A DNA stretch of 64,000 bases, taken from positions 186,001-250,000 of the forward strand of contig CATKHW010000426.1 of NCBI GenBank assembly GCA_949752795.1. Direction: 5' to 3'. The notes beneath the pieces are model-generated. The model worked only from the letters and a program-made list of their open reading frames with translations, was not told the DNA's origin and ran no database searches. This DNA is from Hyperoodon ampullatus (Eukaryota; Chordata; Mammalia; Artiodactyla; Ziphiidae). Positions 1 to 12,829 of the stretch are shown in pieces (within the stretch, counting starts at the first letter, position 1; each line of letters opens with the position of its first letter). The position numbers and the translations under genes were made by a program.

Positions 1-316
1 GGTCATGGAGCATTGTGATGACAAGGTACTGGAGCACTGTGATGAGAAGACCATGGAGCCTTGTGATGACAAGTCTCATGGAGCATTCTGATGAAAAGTG
101 CCATGGAGCATTGTGATTACAGGGGTCTTGGAGCATTGTGATGACAAGGGCATGGAGCATTGGGATGAGAAGGCCATGGAGTGTTCTGATGACATGCATC
201 ATGGAGCTTTGTGAGGACAAGGGCATGGAGCATTGTGACTACAGCGGTCTTGGAGCACTGTGATGAAAAGGGCATGGATCATTGTGATGAAAAAGGCATG
301 GAGCCTTGTCATGACA
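1..316. repeat. Minisatellite, right end of a superrepeat cut by the window edge
   Basis: This block ends just before the first GGGTTCAA marker. It contains the ATGAAAAAGGCATGGAGCC variant that precedes the marker in most other copies, so it is the 3' part of a superrepeat that begins outside the window. Confidence 0.75.
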
Positions 317-3286
317 GGGTTCAAGGAGCAAACTGACAACAAGTGTCAGGGAGCATTGTGATGACAAGGGTATTGAGTATTGTGATGACAAAGGTCATGG
401 AGCATTGTGATGAGAAGACGATGGATTATTGTGATGACGAGTGTCATGGGGCGTTGTGATGATAAGTGTTATGGAACATATTGATCTCAAGGATTTGGAG
501 CATTGTGATGACAGAGGTCATGGAGCATTTTGGTTTCATTGTGATGACAATAGCCTGAAGCATTATGATGATGGGCATGGTGCATTGTGATGACAGGGTT
601 CATGGAGCATTGAGATGAAAAGGGGCATGGAGCATTGCGATTACAGGAGTCTTGGAGCATTGTGATGACAAAGGCATGGAACATCGTGAATGAGAAGGCC
701 ATGGAGCATTCTGTTGACATGCATCATTGAGCTTTGTGATGACAAGGGCATGGAGCATTGTGATTACAGGGGTCTTGGAGCATTGTGATGACAAGGGTCA
801 TGGAGCCTTGTGATGACAAGGCTGTGGAACATTGTGATGGCAGGGGTCATGGAGCATTGTTATGACAGGGGTAATGGAGCATTGTGATGACAAGGGCATG
901 GAGCATTGGTCTGAAAAGTTTCATGGATTATTGTGATGAGAAGTGGCAAGGAGCATTGTGATGACAAGGGCATGGAACACTGTGATACATGGGTCATGGA
1001 GGATTGTAATGAGAAGCGCATGGAGCATTGTGATAAGAATGGCATCGAGCATTGTGATGAAAAGCATCATGGAGCCTGTGATGACAAGGGCATGGAACAA
1101 TGTGATGAGAGGGTTCATGGAGCATTGTGATGACAGTGGCATGCAGCATTGTGATGACAAGGGTCATTGAGCTTTGTGATGACAAAGGTCATGGAGCATT
1201 TTGATGACAGGGGGGGTGCATTCTGTTGTGAAGGGCAGGGAGCATTGTGATGACAGGGGTTATGGAACATTGTGATGTCAGGGGAATGGAGCATTGTGAT
1301 GATAAAGGCATGTAGCATTGTTGTGACAAGGGTCAGGAATATTGTGATGACAGGGGTGAGGGAGTATTGTGTTGACTAGTGATGGAACATTGTGATATCA
1401 GTGGTGAGAGAGCATTTTGATGAGAAGTGCATGGAGCAGTGTGATGACAAGGTTTATGGAGCATTGTGATGACAAAGATGTGGAGCATTGTGATGACAAG
1501 CGCATGGCACATTTGATGCCATGTGTCATGGAGTAATGTGCTGACAAAGGCATGGAGCATTGTGATGACAAGGGTCACCGAGCATTGTGATGAAATGTTC
1601 ATGGAGTGTTGTGGTCACAAAGGTCACAGAGCCTTGTGATGACGAGGTCATGGACCATTGTGATGACAAAGGTCATGAAGCATTGTGATGACTGGAGTCA
1701 CGGAGCATTGTGATGACAGGGGTCATAGAGCATTGTGATGAAAGGGCATGGAGCATTGTGATGACAGGGTCATGGAGCATTTTTCTGACAAGTTTCAGGG
1801 ATTATTGTGATGACAGTGGGCATGGCGCATTGTGATGACAAGGGCATGGAGCATTGTGATGAGAAGGTCATGGAGTATTGTGAAGAAGGGTGTCAGGGAG
1901 CATTGTGATGACATATGTCATGGTCTATTGCAATGACAATGGAATGTAGCATTGTGATGCCAAGTGTCATGGAGGATTGTGATGACAAAGGTAATGGAGC
2001 ATTTTGATGACAAGGGCTTGGAGCATTGTGATGACAAGGGTCATGGAGCATTGTGATAACAAGGGCCATTGAGAATTTTGATGACATGTTCATGAAGCAT
2101 TGTGATGACAATCACATGGAGCTTGCTATGACAGGGGTCATGGAGCATTGCGATGACAAGTGCATAGAGAATTGTGATGACAAAACATGTAACACTGTGA
2201 GGAGAAGTATCATGGAGCATAGTGATGCCAAGAACGTGGAGAATTGTGATGACAGGGGACATGGAGCATTGTGATGACCAGGGCATGGAGCATTGTGATG
2301 GCAAGACCGTGGAGCACTGTGATGAGAAGACCATGGATAATTGTGATGACGAGCGTCATGGAGCACTGTAATGACAAGGGGTATAGAGCATTGTGATGAC
2401 AGTGGTCATGGAGCATTGTGATGACCGGGGACATGGAGCATTGTGATGACTGGGGACATGGAGCATTGTGATGACCAGGGCATGGAGCCTTGTGATGGCA
2501 AGGTCGTGGAGCACTGTGATGAGAAGATCATGGATAATTGTGATGACGAGGGTCATGGAGCACTGTAATGACAAGGGCTATAGAGCATTGTGATGACAGA
2601 GGTCATGGAGCATTGTGATGACCGGGGACATGGAGCATTGTGATGCCCAAGGCATGGAGCACTGTGATGACAAGACCGTGGAGCATTGTGATGAGAAGAC
2701 CATGGATAATTGTGATGAGGAGCGTCATGGAGCACTGTAATGACAAGTGGTATGGAGCCTTGTGATGACAGGGGTCATGGAGCATTGTTATGACAGTGGT
2801 CATGGAGCATTGTGATGACAAGGGTCATGGAGCATTTTGATGACAATGGCGTGGAGCATTGTGATGAGAAGACCATGGACAATTGTGATTACGAGTGTCA
2901 TGGAGCACTGTAATGACAAGCGGTATGGAGCATTGTGATGACAGGGGTCATGGAGCATTGTGTTGACTGGGGACATGGAGCATTGTGATGACCAGGGCAT
3001 GGAGCATTGTGATGGCAAGACCGTGGAGCACTGTGATGAGAAGACCATGGATAATTGTGATAACGAACATCATGGAGCACTGTAATGACAAGGGGCATGG
3101 AGCATTGTGATGACAGGTGTCATGGAGCATTGTGATGACAGGGCCCATGGATCATTGAGATGAAAAGTGTCACGGAGCATTCTGATGACAAGCTTGTGGA
3201 GTATTGTGATGACAATGGCATGGAGCATTGTGATGAAAAGGGCATGGATCATTGTGATGAAAAAGGCATGGAGACTTGTCATGACA
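317..3286. repeat. Minisatellite superrepeat A (2970 bp)
   Basis: This superrepeat runs from the GGGTTCAA marker at 317 to the next one at 3287. It holds a TTTCATT variant unit at 534-540, a TGGAGTCAC variant at 1693, and a cluster of 172-bp higher-order repeats near 2264-3110. It aligns with superrepeat B at an offset that steps from 2960 to 3024 to 3121 bp. The steps of roughly whole base units mark insertions or deletions of intact units. Confidence 0.8.
2264..3110. repeat. 172-bp higher-order repeat cluster (7 base units)
   Basis: The variant series GAGAAGACCATGGATAATTG, then a GAGCGTCATGG-type unit, then CACTGTAATGACAAG repeats five times. The GGATAA (once GGACAA) landmark lies at 2335, 2532, 2704, 2877 and 3049, giving spacings of 197, 172, 173 and 172 bp. 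These correspond to 8, 7, 7 and 7 units of about 24.6 bp. The length resembles alpha satellite by coincidence only, since the sequence is unrelated. Confidence 0.85.
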
Positions 3287-5840
3287 GGGTTCAATGAGCA
3301 TACTGATGACAAGTATCAGGGAGCATTGTGATGACAAGTGTATTGAGAATTGTGATGACAAAGGTCATGGAGCATTGTGATGAGAAGTCCATGGATAATT
3401 GTGATGACCAGCGTCATGGGGCGTTGTGATGACAAGTGTTATGGAACATTGTGATCACAAGGGTTTGGAGCATTGTGATGAGAGAGGTCATGGAGAATTT
3501 TGATTTCATTGTGATGACAATAGCATGAAGCATTATGATGATGGGCATGGTGCATTGTGATGACAGGGTTCATGGAGCATTGAGATGCAAAGAGGCATGG
3601 ATCATTGTAATAACAAGGGTCTTGGAGCATTGTGATGACAAGGGCATGGAGTATTGTGATGAGAAGGCCATGGAGCATTCTGATGACATGCGTCAGGGAG
3701 CTTTGTGATGACATGGGCATGGAGCATTGTGATTACAGGGGTCTTGGAGCATTGTGATGACAAGGGCCATGGAGTCTTGTGATGACAAGGCCGTAGAACA
3801 TTGTGATGGCAGGGGTCATGGAGCATTGTTATGACAGGTGTAATGGAGCATTGTGATGACAAGGGCATGGAGCATTTGTCTGAAAAGTTTCATGGATTAT
3901 TGTGATGAGAGTGAGCATGGAGCATTGTGATGACAAGGGCACGGAACACAGTGATACATGTGTCATGGAGGATTGCAATGACAAGGGCATGGAGCATTGT
4001 GATGACAAGCGTCATGGAGCTTTGTGATGACAACGGCATGGAGCAATGTGATGAGAGCTTTCATGGAGCTTTGTGATGACAATGGCATGGAGCATTGTGA
4101 TTCCAAGGGTCATGGAGCTTTGTGATGACATAGGCCATGGAGCATTTTGATGACAAGAGCGTGGTGCATTGTGATGAGAAGGGCAGGGAGCATTGTGATG
4201 ACAGGGTTATGGAGCAATTGGATGAAAAGGGTCATGGAACATTTTGATGACAGTGTTTATGGAACATTGTGATGTTAGGGGTCATGGAGCATTGTGATGA
4301 AAAGGGTCATGGAGCATTGTGATGATAAGAGCATGTAGCATTGTTGTGACAAGGGTCATGGAACATTGGGATGACAGGGTGGAGGGAGTATTGTGTTGAC
4401 TAGTGGTGGAACACTGTGATATCAGTGGTGAGAGAGCATTTTGATGAGAGGTGCATGGAGCATTGTGATGACAAGGCTGTGGAGCATTGTGATGAGAAAC
4501 GCAGGGCACATTGTGATGACATGGGTCATGGATCATTGTGCTGACAAACGCATGGAGCATTGTGATGACAAGTTTTGTGGAGCATTGTGATGACAGCGAT
4601 GTGGAGCATTGTGATGACAAGCGCATGGCACATTTGATGCCATGTGTCATGGAGTAATGTGCTGACAAAGGCATGGAGCATTGTGATGACAAGGGTCACC
4701 GAGCATTGTGATGAAATGTTCATGGAGTGTTGTGGTCACAAAGGTCACAGAGCCTTGTGATGACGAGGGCATGGACCATTGTGATGACAAAGGTCATGAA
4801 GCATTGTGATAACTGGAGTCACAGAGCATTGTGATGACAGGGGTCATAGAGCATTGTGATGAAAGGGCATGGAGCCTTGTGATGACAGGGTCATGGAGCA
4901 TTTTTCTGACAAGTTTCATGGATTATTGTGATGACAGTGGGCATGGCGCATTGTGATGACAAGGGCATGGAGCATTGTGATGAGAAGGTCATGGAGTATT
5001 GTGAAGAAGGGTGTCAGGGAGCATTGTGATGACATATGTCATGGTCTATTGCAATGACAATGGAATGTAGCATTGTGATGCCAAGTGTCATGGAGGATTG
5101 TGATGACAAAGGTAATGGAGCATTTTGATGACAAGGGCTTGGAACATTGTGATGACAAGGGTCATGGCGCATTGTAATAACAAGGGCCATTGAGAATTTT
5201 GATGACATGTTCATGAAGCATTGTGATGACAATCACATGGAGCTTGCTATGACAGGGGTCATGGAGCATTACGATGACAAGTGCATAGAGAATTGTTATG
5301 ACAAAACATGTAACACTGTGATGAGAAGTATCATGGAGCATAGTGATGCCAAGAACGTGGAGAATTGTGATGACAGGGGACATGGAGCATTGTGATGACC
5401 AGGGCATGGAGCATTGTGATGGCAAGACCGTGGAGCATTGTGATGAGAAGACCATGGATAATTGTGATGACGAGCGTCATGGAGCACTATAATGACAAGG
5501 GGTATGGAGCATTGTGATGACAGGGGTCATGGAGCATTGTGATGACTGGGGACATGGAGCATCGTGATGACCAAGGCATGGAGCATTGTGATGGCAAGAC
5601 TGTGGAGCATTGTGATGAGAAGACCATGGATAATTGTCATGACGAGCGTCATGGAACACTGTAATGACAAGGGGTATGGAGCCTTGTGATGACAGGGGTC
5701 ATGGAGCATTCTGAAGACAATGATCATGGAGCATTCTGATGACAAGCTTGTGGAGTATTGTGATGACAATGACCTGGATCGTTGTGATGAAAAGGGCATG
5801 GAGCATTCTGATGAAAAAAGCATGAAGCCTTTTCATGACT
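3287..5840. repeat. Minisatellite superrepeat B (2554 bp)
   Basis: This is a second copy of the A-type superrepeat, with the TTTCATT unit at 3494-3500 and TGGAGTCAC at 4814. From about 4600 to 5460 it matches 1480-2340 closely at a fixed 3121-bp offset, including rare variants such as the CATTTGATGCC unit. Its 172-bp repeat cluster is shorter than that of A, which explains the smaller total length. Confidence 0.8.
5385..5700. repeat. 172-bp higher-order repeat, two copies
   Basis: The same seven-unit motif as at 2264-3110 is present, with GGATAA landmarks at 5456 and 5628, exactly 172 bp apart. Superrepeat A carries five copies, so copy number differs between superrepeats. Confidence 0.8.
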
Positions 5841-6848
5841 GTGTTCAAGGAGTATTCTGACGACAAGTGTCAGGGAGCATTGTGATGACAAGTGTATTGA
5901 GAATTGTGATGACAAAGGTCATGGAGCATTGTGACGACAAGTGCATGGAGTATTGTCATGACAGTCATCATGGAGTGTTGTGATGACAAGTGTTATGGAA
6001 CATTGTGATCACAAGGGGTTGGAGCATTGTGATGACAGAGGTCATGGACCATTTTGATTTCAAGGAGCATGGAGCATTGTGATGACAAGGGCATGGAGCA
6101 ATGTGATCCCAAGGTTCATGGAGGATTGTGATGAAAATGGTAATGGAGTATTGTGATGACAAGCTCATGGAGCATTGTGATGACAAGGTCATGTAGGATT
6201 TTGATGACACAGGCATGGAGAATTGTGATGATAAGGGTCATGGAGCACTGTGATGATAAGCGTCATGGAGCATTGTGATTACAGGGGTCATGGAGCATTG
6301 GGATGACAAGGGCATGGATCATTGTGATGACAAGTGTCATGGAGCATTGGGCTGAAAATGTTCATGGAGCATTGTGATGACAAGGGAATGGAGCATTGTG
6401 ATGACAAGAGTCCCGGATCATTGTGTTGTCAGGGGTCATGGAGTGTTGTGATGACAGTGGTCATGGAGGACTGTGATGATATGGGTCATGGAGCATTGTG
6501 ATGAGAAGGTCATGAAGCATTGGGCTGAAAATGTTCATGGAGTATTGTGATGACAGGGGTCATGGAGCATTGTAATGAGAAGGGAATTGAGCACTGTGAT
6601 GACAAGGTCCTGGAGCATTGTGATGGGAAGTCCATGGAGCCTTGTGATGACAATTCTCATGGAACATTCTGATGAAAAGGGGCATGGAGCATTGTGATTA
6701 CAGGGGTCTTGGAGCATTGTGATGAGAAGGCCATGGAGCATTCTGATGACATGCGTCATGGAGCTTTGTGCTGACAAGGGCATGGAGTATTGTGATGAAA
6801 ATGGCATGGATCATTGTTATGAAAAAGGCATGGAGCCTTGTCATGACA
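5841..6848. repeat. Minisatellite superrepeat C (1008 bp, short class)
   Basis: This block starts at a variant marker, GTGTTCAA. It lacks the TTTCATT and TGGAGTCAC units of the long class and instead has a distinctive AGAGTCCCGGATCATTG unit at 6407. The same unit occurs only in superrepeat F (11061), so C and F form a short class. Confidence 0.75.
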
Positions 6849-9014
6849 GGGTTCAAGGAGCATACTGACGACAAGTGTCACGGAGCATTGTGATGACAAG
6901 TGTATTGAGCATTGTGATGACAAAGTTCATGGAGCATTGTGATGAGAAGACCATGGATAATTGTGATGATGAGCGTCATGGGGTGTTGTGATGATAAGTT
7001 TTATGGAACACTGTGATCACAAGGTTTCGGAGCATTGTGATGACAGAGGTCATGGAGCATTTTGATTTCATTGTGATGACAATAGCCTGAAGCATTATGG
7101 TGATGGGCATGGTGCATTGTGATGACAGGGTTCATGGAGCATTGAGATGAAAAGGGGCATGGAGCATTGTGATTACAGGGGTCTTGGAGCATTGTGATGA
7201 CAAGGGCAAGGAGCATTGTGATGAGAAGGCCATGGAGCATTCTGATGACATGCGTCATTGAGCTTTGTGATGACAAGGGCATGGAGCATTGTGATTACAG
7301 GGGTCTTGGAGCATTGTGATGACAAGGGTCATGGAGCCTTGTGATGACAATGGTGTGGAACATTGTGATGGCAGTGGTCATGGAGCATTGTTATGACAGG
7401 GGTAATGGAGCATTGTGATGAGAAGGGCATGGAGCATTGGTCTGAAAAGTTTCATGGATTATTGTGATGAGAGTGGGCATGGAGCATTGTGATGACAAGG
7501 TCACGGAACACTGTGATCCATGGGTCATGGAGGATTGTAATGACAAGGGCATGGAGCATTGTGATGAGAAGGGCATCGAACATTGTTTTGACAAGCGTCA
7601 TGGAGCTTTGTGATGACAAGGGCATGGAACAATGTGATGAGAGGGTTCATGGAACACTGTGATTCCAAGGGTTATGGAGCTTTGTGATGACAAAAGTCAT
7701 GGAGCATTTTGATGTCAAGGGCGTGGTGCATTGTGATGAGAAGGGCAGGGAGCATTTTGATGACAGGGTCATGCAGCAATTTGATGAAAAGTGTAATGGA
7801 ACATTTTGATGACAGGGGTTATAGAACATTGGGATGTCAGGGGTCATGGAGCTTTGGGATGAAAAGGGTCATGGAGCATTTTGATGACAGGGGTTATGGA
7901 ACATTGTGATGTCAGGGGTCATGGAACATTGTGATGATAAGGGGATGTAGCATTGTGATGACAGGGGTCATGCAACATTGTGATTACAGGGGTGAGGGAG
8001 TATTGTGATGACTAGTGATGGAACATTGTGATATCTCTGTTGAGAGAGCATTTTGATGAGAAGTGCATGGAGCATTGTGATTACAAGGTTTATGGAGCAT
8101 TACGATGACAAGGTTGTGGACCGTTGTGATGAAAATCACGTGGCACATTGTGATGACAAGGGTCATGGAGCATTGTTCTGACAAAGGCATGGAGCATTGT
8201 GATGACAAGGGTCACGGAGTATTGTGATGAAAAGTTCATGGAGTATTGTGGTTACAAAGGTCACAGAGCCTTGTGATGATGTGGGCATGGAACACTGTGA
8301 TGACAAATGTTATGAAGCATTGTGATGACTGGAGTCACAGAGCATTGTGATGACAGGGGTCATGGAGCATTGTGATGACAAGGGCATGGAGCATTGTGAT
8401 GACAGGGGCATGGAGCATTGGTCTGACAAGTTTAATAGATTATTGTGATGACAGTGGGCATGGGGCATTGTGATGACAAGGGCATGGGGCATTGTGATGA
8501 GAAGGTCATGGAGTATTGTGAAGACAAGTGTCAGGGAGCATTGTGATGACATATGTCATGGTCCATTGCGATGACAATGGCATGGAGCATTGTGATGCCA
8601 AATGTAATGGAGGATTGTGATGACAAATATAATGTAGCATTGTGATGACTAGGGCTTGGAGCATTATGATGACAAGAGCCATTGAAAATTTTCATGACAA
8701 GGTCGTGAAGCATTGTGATGACAAGGTGCTGGAGCATTGTGATGAGAAAACCATGGAGCCTTGTGAGACAAGTCTCATGGAGCATACTGATGAAAAGGGG
8801 CATGGAGCATTGTGATTAGAGTGTCTTGGAAAATTGTGATGACAAGGGCATGGAGCATTGTGATGAGAAGGCCAAGGAGCAGTCTGATGACATGCGTCAT
8901 TGAGCTTTGTGATGACAAGGGCATGGAGCATTGTAATTACAGGTGTCTTGGAGCATTGTGATGAAAAAGGCATGGATCATTGTGATGAAAAAGGCATGGA
9001 GCCTTGTCATGACA
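6849..9014. repeat. Minisatellite superrepeat D (2166 bp)
   Basis: This is a long-class copy with the TTTCATT unit at 7066-7072 and TGGAGTCAC at 8330. Its first ~600 bp match superrepeat A at an offset of 6532 bp, which is identical at the GGGTTCAA and TTTCATT landmarks. It lacks the 172-bp cluster. Confidence 0.78.
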
Positions 9015-10470
9015 GAGTTCAAGGAGCATACAGAGAACAAGTGTCTGGGAGCATTTTGATGACAAGTGTATTGAGCACTGTGATGACAAATGTCATGGAG
9101 CATTGTGATGAGAAGACCATAGATAATTGTGATGACGAGCATCATGGGGCATTGTGATGACAGGTGTTATGGAATATTGTGATCACAAGGGTTTGGAGCA
9201 GTGTTATGACAGAGGTCATGGAGAATTTTGATTTCATTGTGATGACAATAGCCTGAAGCATTATGATGATGGTCATGGTGCATTGTGATGACAGGGTTCA
9301 TGGATCATTGAGATAAAAAGGGACATGGAGCATTGTGATTACAGGGGTCTTGGAGCATTGTGATGAGAAGGGTCATGGAGCCTTGTGATGACAAGGCCAT
9401 GGAACATCTTGATGGCAGGGGTCATGGAGCATTGTTATCACAGGGGTCATGGAGCATTGTGATGGCAAGGGCATGGAGCATTGTGATGACATGCATCATG
9501 GAGCTTTGTGATGACAAGGGCATGTAGCACTGTGATTACAGGGGTCTTGGAGCATTGTGATGACAAGGGTCATGGAGCCATGTGATGACAAGGCCGTGGA
9601 ACGTTGTGATGGCAGGGGTCATGGAGCATTGTTATGACAGGGGTAATGGAGCATTGTGATGACAAGGGCATGGAACATTTGTCTGAAAATTTCATGGATT
9701 ATTGTGATGAGAGTGGGCATGGAGCATTGTGATGAAAAGGGCATGGAACACAGTGATACATGGGTCATGGAGGATTGTAATGACAAGGGCATGGAGCATT
9801 GTGCTGAGAAAGGCATAGAGCATTGTGATGACAAGGGTCAAAGAGCATTGTGATGAAAAGTTCATGAAGCATTGTGGTTAAAAAGGTCACAGAGACTGTT
9901 GATGACAAGGGCATGGACCATTGTGATGACAAAGGTCATGAAGCCTTGTGATGACTGGAGTCACGGAGCATTGTGATGACAGGGGTCATGGAGCATTGTG
10001 ATAACAAGGGCATGGGGCATTGTGATGACAAGGGCATGGAGCATTGGTCTAATAAGTTTCATGGCTTATTGCGATGACAGTTGGAATGGCGCATTGTGGT
10101 GACAAGGGCATGGAGCATTGTGATGACCAGGTCATTCATTATTGTGAAGACAGGTGTCAGGGAGCATTGTGATGACATATGTAATGGCCCATTGTGATGA
10201 CAATGCCATGGAGCATTGTGATGCCAAGTGTCATGGAGGATTCTGATGACAAAGGTAATGGAGCATTGTGATGACAATGGCTTGGAGCATTGTGATGACA
10301 AGGGTCAGGGAGCATTGTGCTGACAAGTGCATGGAAAATTGTGATGACAAGGGACATGGAGCATTCTGATGACAAGCTTGTGGAGTATTTTGATGACAAT
10401 GGCATGGAGCATTGTGATGAAAACGGCATGGTGCATTTTGATGAAAAAGGCATGGAGCCTTATTGTGACA
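9015..10470. repeat. Minisatellite superrepeat E (1456 bp)
   Basis: This is a shortened long-class copy that starts at GAGTTCAA. It has the TTTCATT unit at 9232-9238, exactly 2166 bp from the one in D, and TGGAGTCAC at 9956. The spacing between these two landmarks is about 720 bp, against about 1160-1320 bp in A, B and D, so internal units were lost. Confidence 0.75.
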
Positions 10471-11551
10471 GGGTTCAAGGAGCATTCTGATGACAAGTGT
10501 CAGGGAGCATTGTGATGACAAGTGTATCGAGAATTGTGATGACAAAGGTCATGGAGCATTGTGATGAAAAGGGCATGGAGTATTGTGATGACAGGCATCA
10601 TGGAGCATTGTGACGACAAGTGTTATGGAACATTGTGATCACAAGGGTTTGGAGCATTGTGATGACAGAGGTCATGGATCATTTTGATTTCAAGGAGCAT
10701 GGAGCATTGTGATGACAAGGGCATGGAGCAATGTGATCCCAAGGTTCATGGAGGATTGTGATGGCAATGGTAATGGAGTATTGTGATGACAAGTGCATAG
10801 AACATTGTAATGACAAGTCATGTAGCATTTTGCTGACAAAGGCATGGAGCATTGTGATGACAGGTGTCATGGAGCACTGTGATGACAAGCGTCACGGAGC
10901 ATTGTGATTACAGGGGTCATGGAGCATTGGGATGACAAGGGCATGCATCATTGTGATGACAAGTGTCATGGAGCATTGGGCTGAAAATGTTCATGGAGTA
11001 TTGTGATGACAGGGGTCATGGAGCATTGTGATGACTAGGGAATGGAACATTGTGATGACAAGAGTCCCGGATCATTGTGTTGTCAGGTGATATTGAGCGT
11101 TGTGATGACTGTGGTCATGGAGCATTGTGATGATATTGGTCATGGAGCATTGTGATGAGAAGGTCATGGAGCATTGGGCTGAAAATGTTCATGGAGTATT
11201 GTGATGACAGGGGTCATGGAGCATTGTGATGATAAGGGAATGGAGCATTTTGATGACAATGTCCTGGAGCATTGTGATGAGAAGACCATGGAGCCTTGTG
11301 ATGACAAGTCTCATGGAGCATTCTGATGAAAAGGGGCATGGACCATTGTGATTACAGGGGTCTTGGAGCATTGTGATGACAAGGGCATGGAGCATTGTGA
11401 TGAGAAGGCCATTGAGCATTCTGATGACATGCATCATGGAGCTTTGTGATGACAAGGGCATGGAGCATTGTGATTAAAGGGGTCTTGGCGCATTGTGATG
11501 AAAATGGCATGGATAATTGTGATGAAAAAGGCATGGAGCCTTGTCATGAAA
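10471..11551. repeat. Minisatellite superrepeat F (1081 bp, short class)
   Basis: This is a short-class copy sharing the AGAGTCCCGGATCATTG unit (11061), the GGGCTGAAAATG units and the TTTGATTTCAAGGAGC unit with superrepeat C. The marker offset from C is 4630 bp and the CCCGG offset is 4654 bp, a difference of one base unit. Confidence 0.75.
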
Positions 11552-12829
11552 GGGTTCAGGGAGCATACTGATGGCAAGAGTCAGGGAGAATTGTGATGAC
11601 ATGTGTATTGCGCATTGTGATGACAAATGTCATGGGGCATTGTGATGAGAAGTCCATGGATAATTGTGATGAGTAGCGTCATGGGGTATTGTGATGACAA
11701 GTGTTATGGAACATTGTGATCACAAGGGTTTGGAGCATTGTGATGACAGAGGTCATGGAGCATTTTGATTTCATTGTGCTGACAAGAGCATGAAGCATTA
11801 TGATGATGGGCATGGTGCATTGTGATGACAGGGTTCATGGAGCATTGTGATGAAAGGTGGCATGGAGCTTTGGTCTGACAAGTTTCATGGATTATTTTGA
11901 TGACAGTGGGCATGGCACATTGTGATGACAAGGGCATGGAGCATTGTGATGACAAGGTCATGGAGTATTGTGAAGACAGGTGTCAGGGAGCATTGTGATG
12001 ACATATGTCATGTTCCATTGTGATGACAATAGCACGGAGCATTGTGATGCCAAGTGTCATGGAGGATTGTTGTGACAAAGGTAAAGGAGCATTGTGATGA
12101 TAAGCGCATGGAGCATTGAGATGACAAGGGCCATTGATAATTTTAATGTCCATGTCGTGAAACATTGTGATGACAAGCGCATGGAGCTTCCTATGACAGG
12201 GGTCATGGAGCATTGCGATGACAAGTGCATGGAGTATTGTTATGACAAGAGCATATAACATTGTGATGAGAAGTGCCATGGAGCATTGTGATGACAAGGA
12301 CGTGGAGAATTGTGAGGACAAGGGACATTGAGCTTTGAGATGACCAGGGCATGGAGCATTGTGATGGCAAAACCTTGGAGCATTGTGATGAGAAGACCAT
12401 GGGTAATTGTGATGACGAGCATCATGGAGCACTGTAATGACAAGGGGCATGAAGCATTGTGATGATAGGTGTCAGGGAGCATTGTGATGACAAGGGCATG
12501 GAGCATTGTGATGACAAGGGTACGGAACATTGTGATGAAAAGTGCCATTGAGAATTTAGATGATAAAGTCGTGAAGCATTGTGATGACAAACACTTGGAG
12601 CTTGCTATGACAGGGGTCATGGAACATTGCAATGACAAGTGCATGGAGAATTGTGATGAAACGAGCATGTAACTTTGTGAAGAGAAGTGTCATGTAGCAT
12701 TGTGATGACAAGTACGTGGAGAATTGTTATGACAAGGGACATGGAGCATTGTGATAACCAGGGAATGGAGCATTGTGATGACAGGGGTCATGGAGCATTA
12801 TTATGACAAGGGCCATGGTGCATTCTGAT
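11552..12829. repeat. Minisatellite superrepeat G, truncated at the satellite junction
   Basis: This copy starts at GGGTTCAG and has a TTTCATT unit at 11769-11775 (with GCTGACAAG following). It carries a single partial 172-bp motif around 12340-12442, containing GAGAAGACCATGGGTAATTG. It ends at the boundary with the 1.74-kb satellite. Confidence 0.75.

Larger units (their letters stand above)
1..12829. repeat. Degenerate 24-25 bp minisatellite array
   Basis: The whole interval is built from a unit close to ATGGAGCATTGTGATGACAA followed by a G run and GC or GTC. Units with GC are about 24 bp and units with GTC about 25 bp. The + strand is rich in G and poor in C throughout. Point variants are frequent, but many rare variants recur kilobases apart, so the array evolved by duplicating multi-unit blocks. 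I do not recognise the unit from a named satellite family. The minus strand of GC-type units lacks stop codons, which creates many short spurious reading frames rich in His, Met, Ser and Cys. The array runs off the left edge and ends abruptly against a different satellite. Confidence 0.97.

Noticed and set aside
933..1130. Plus-strand MEHCDDKG octapeptide repeats suggesting a repeat protein
   Set aside because: In-frame runs occur only where consecutive units are 24 bp. 25-bp units break the frame within a few repeats and TGA is common in the other frames.
2264..3110. Alpha satellite, because of the 172-bp period
   Set aside because: The sequence is a multiple of the 24-25 bp unit and bears no resemblance to alpha satellite. 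The length match is coincidence.
11983..12450. 155-codon minus-strand frame rich in His, Met and Ser in the minisatellite, and similar frames elsewhere
   Set aside because: A 24-25 bp unit without stops on the minus strand necessarily yields such frames. The frame slips at every 25-bp unit and the peptide merely cycles through the repeat. There is no conserved start, splice or codon signature.
1..12829. CRISPR-like array of ~25-bp repeats
   Set aside because: Repeats are directly adjacent with no unique spacers, they are highly degenerate, and the context is mammalian satellite.
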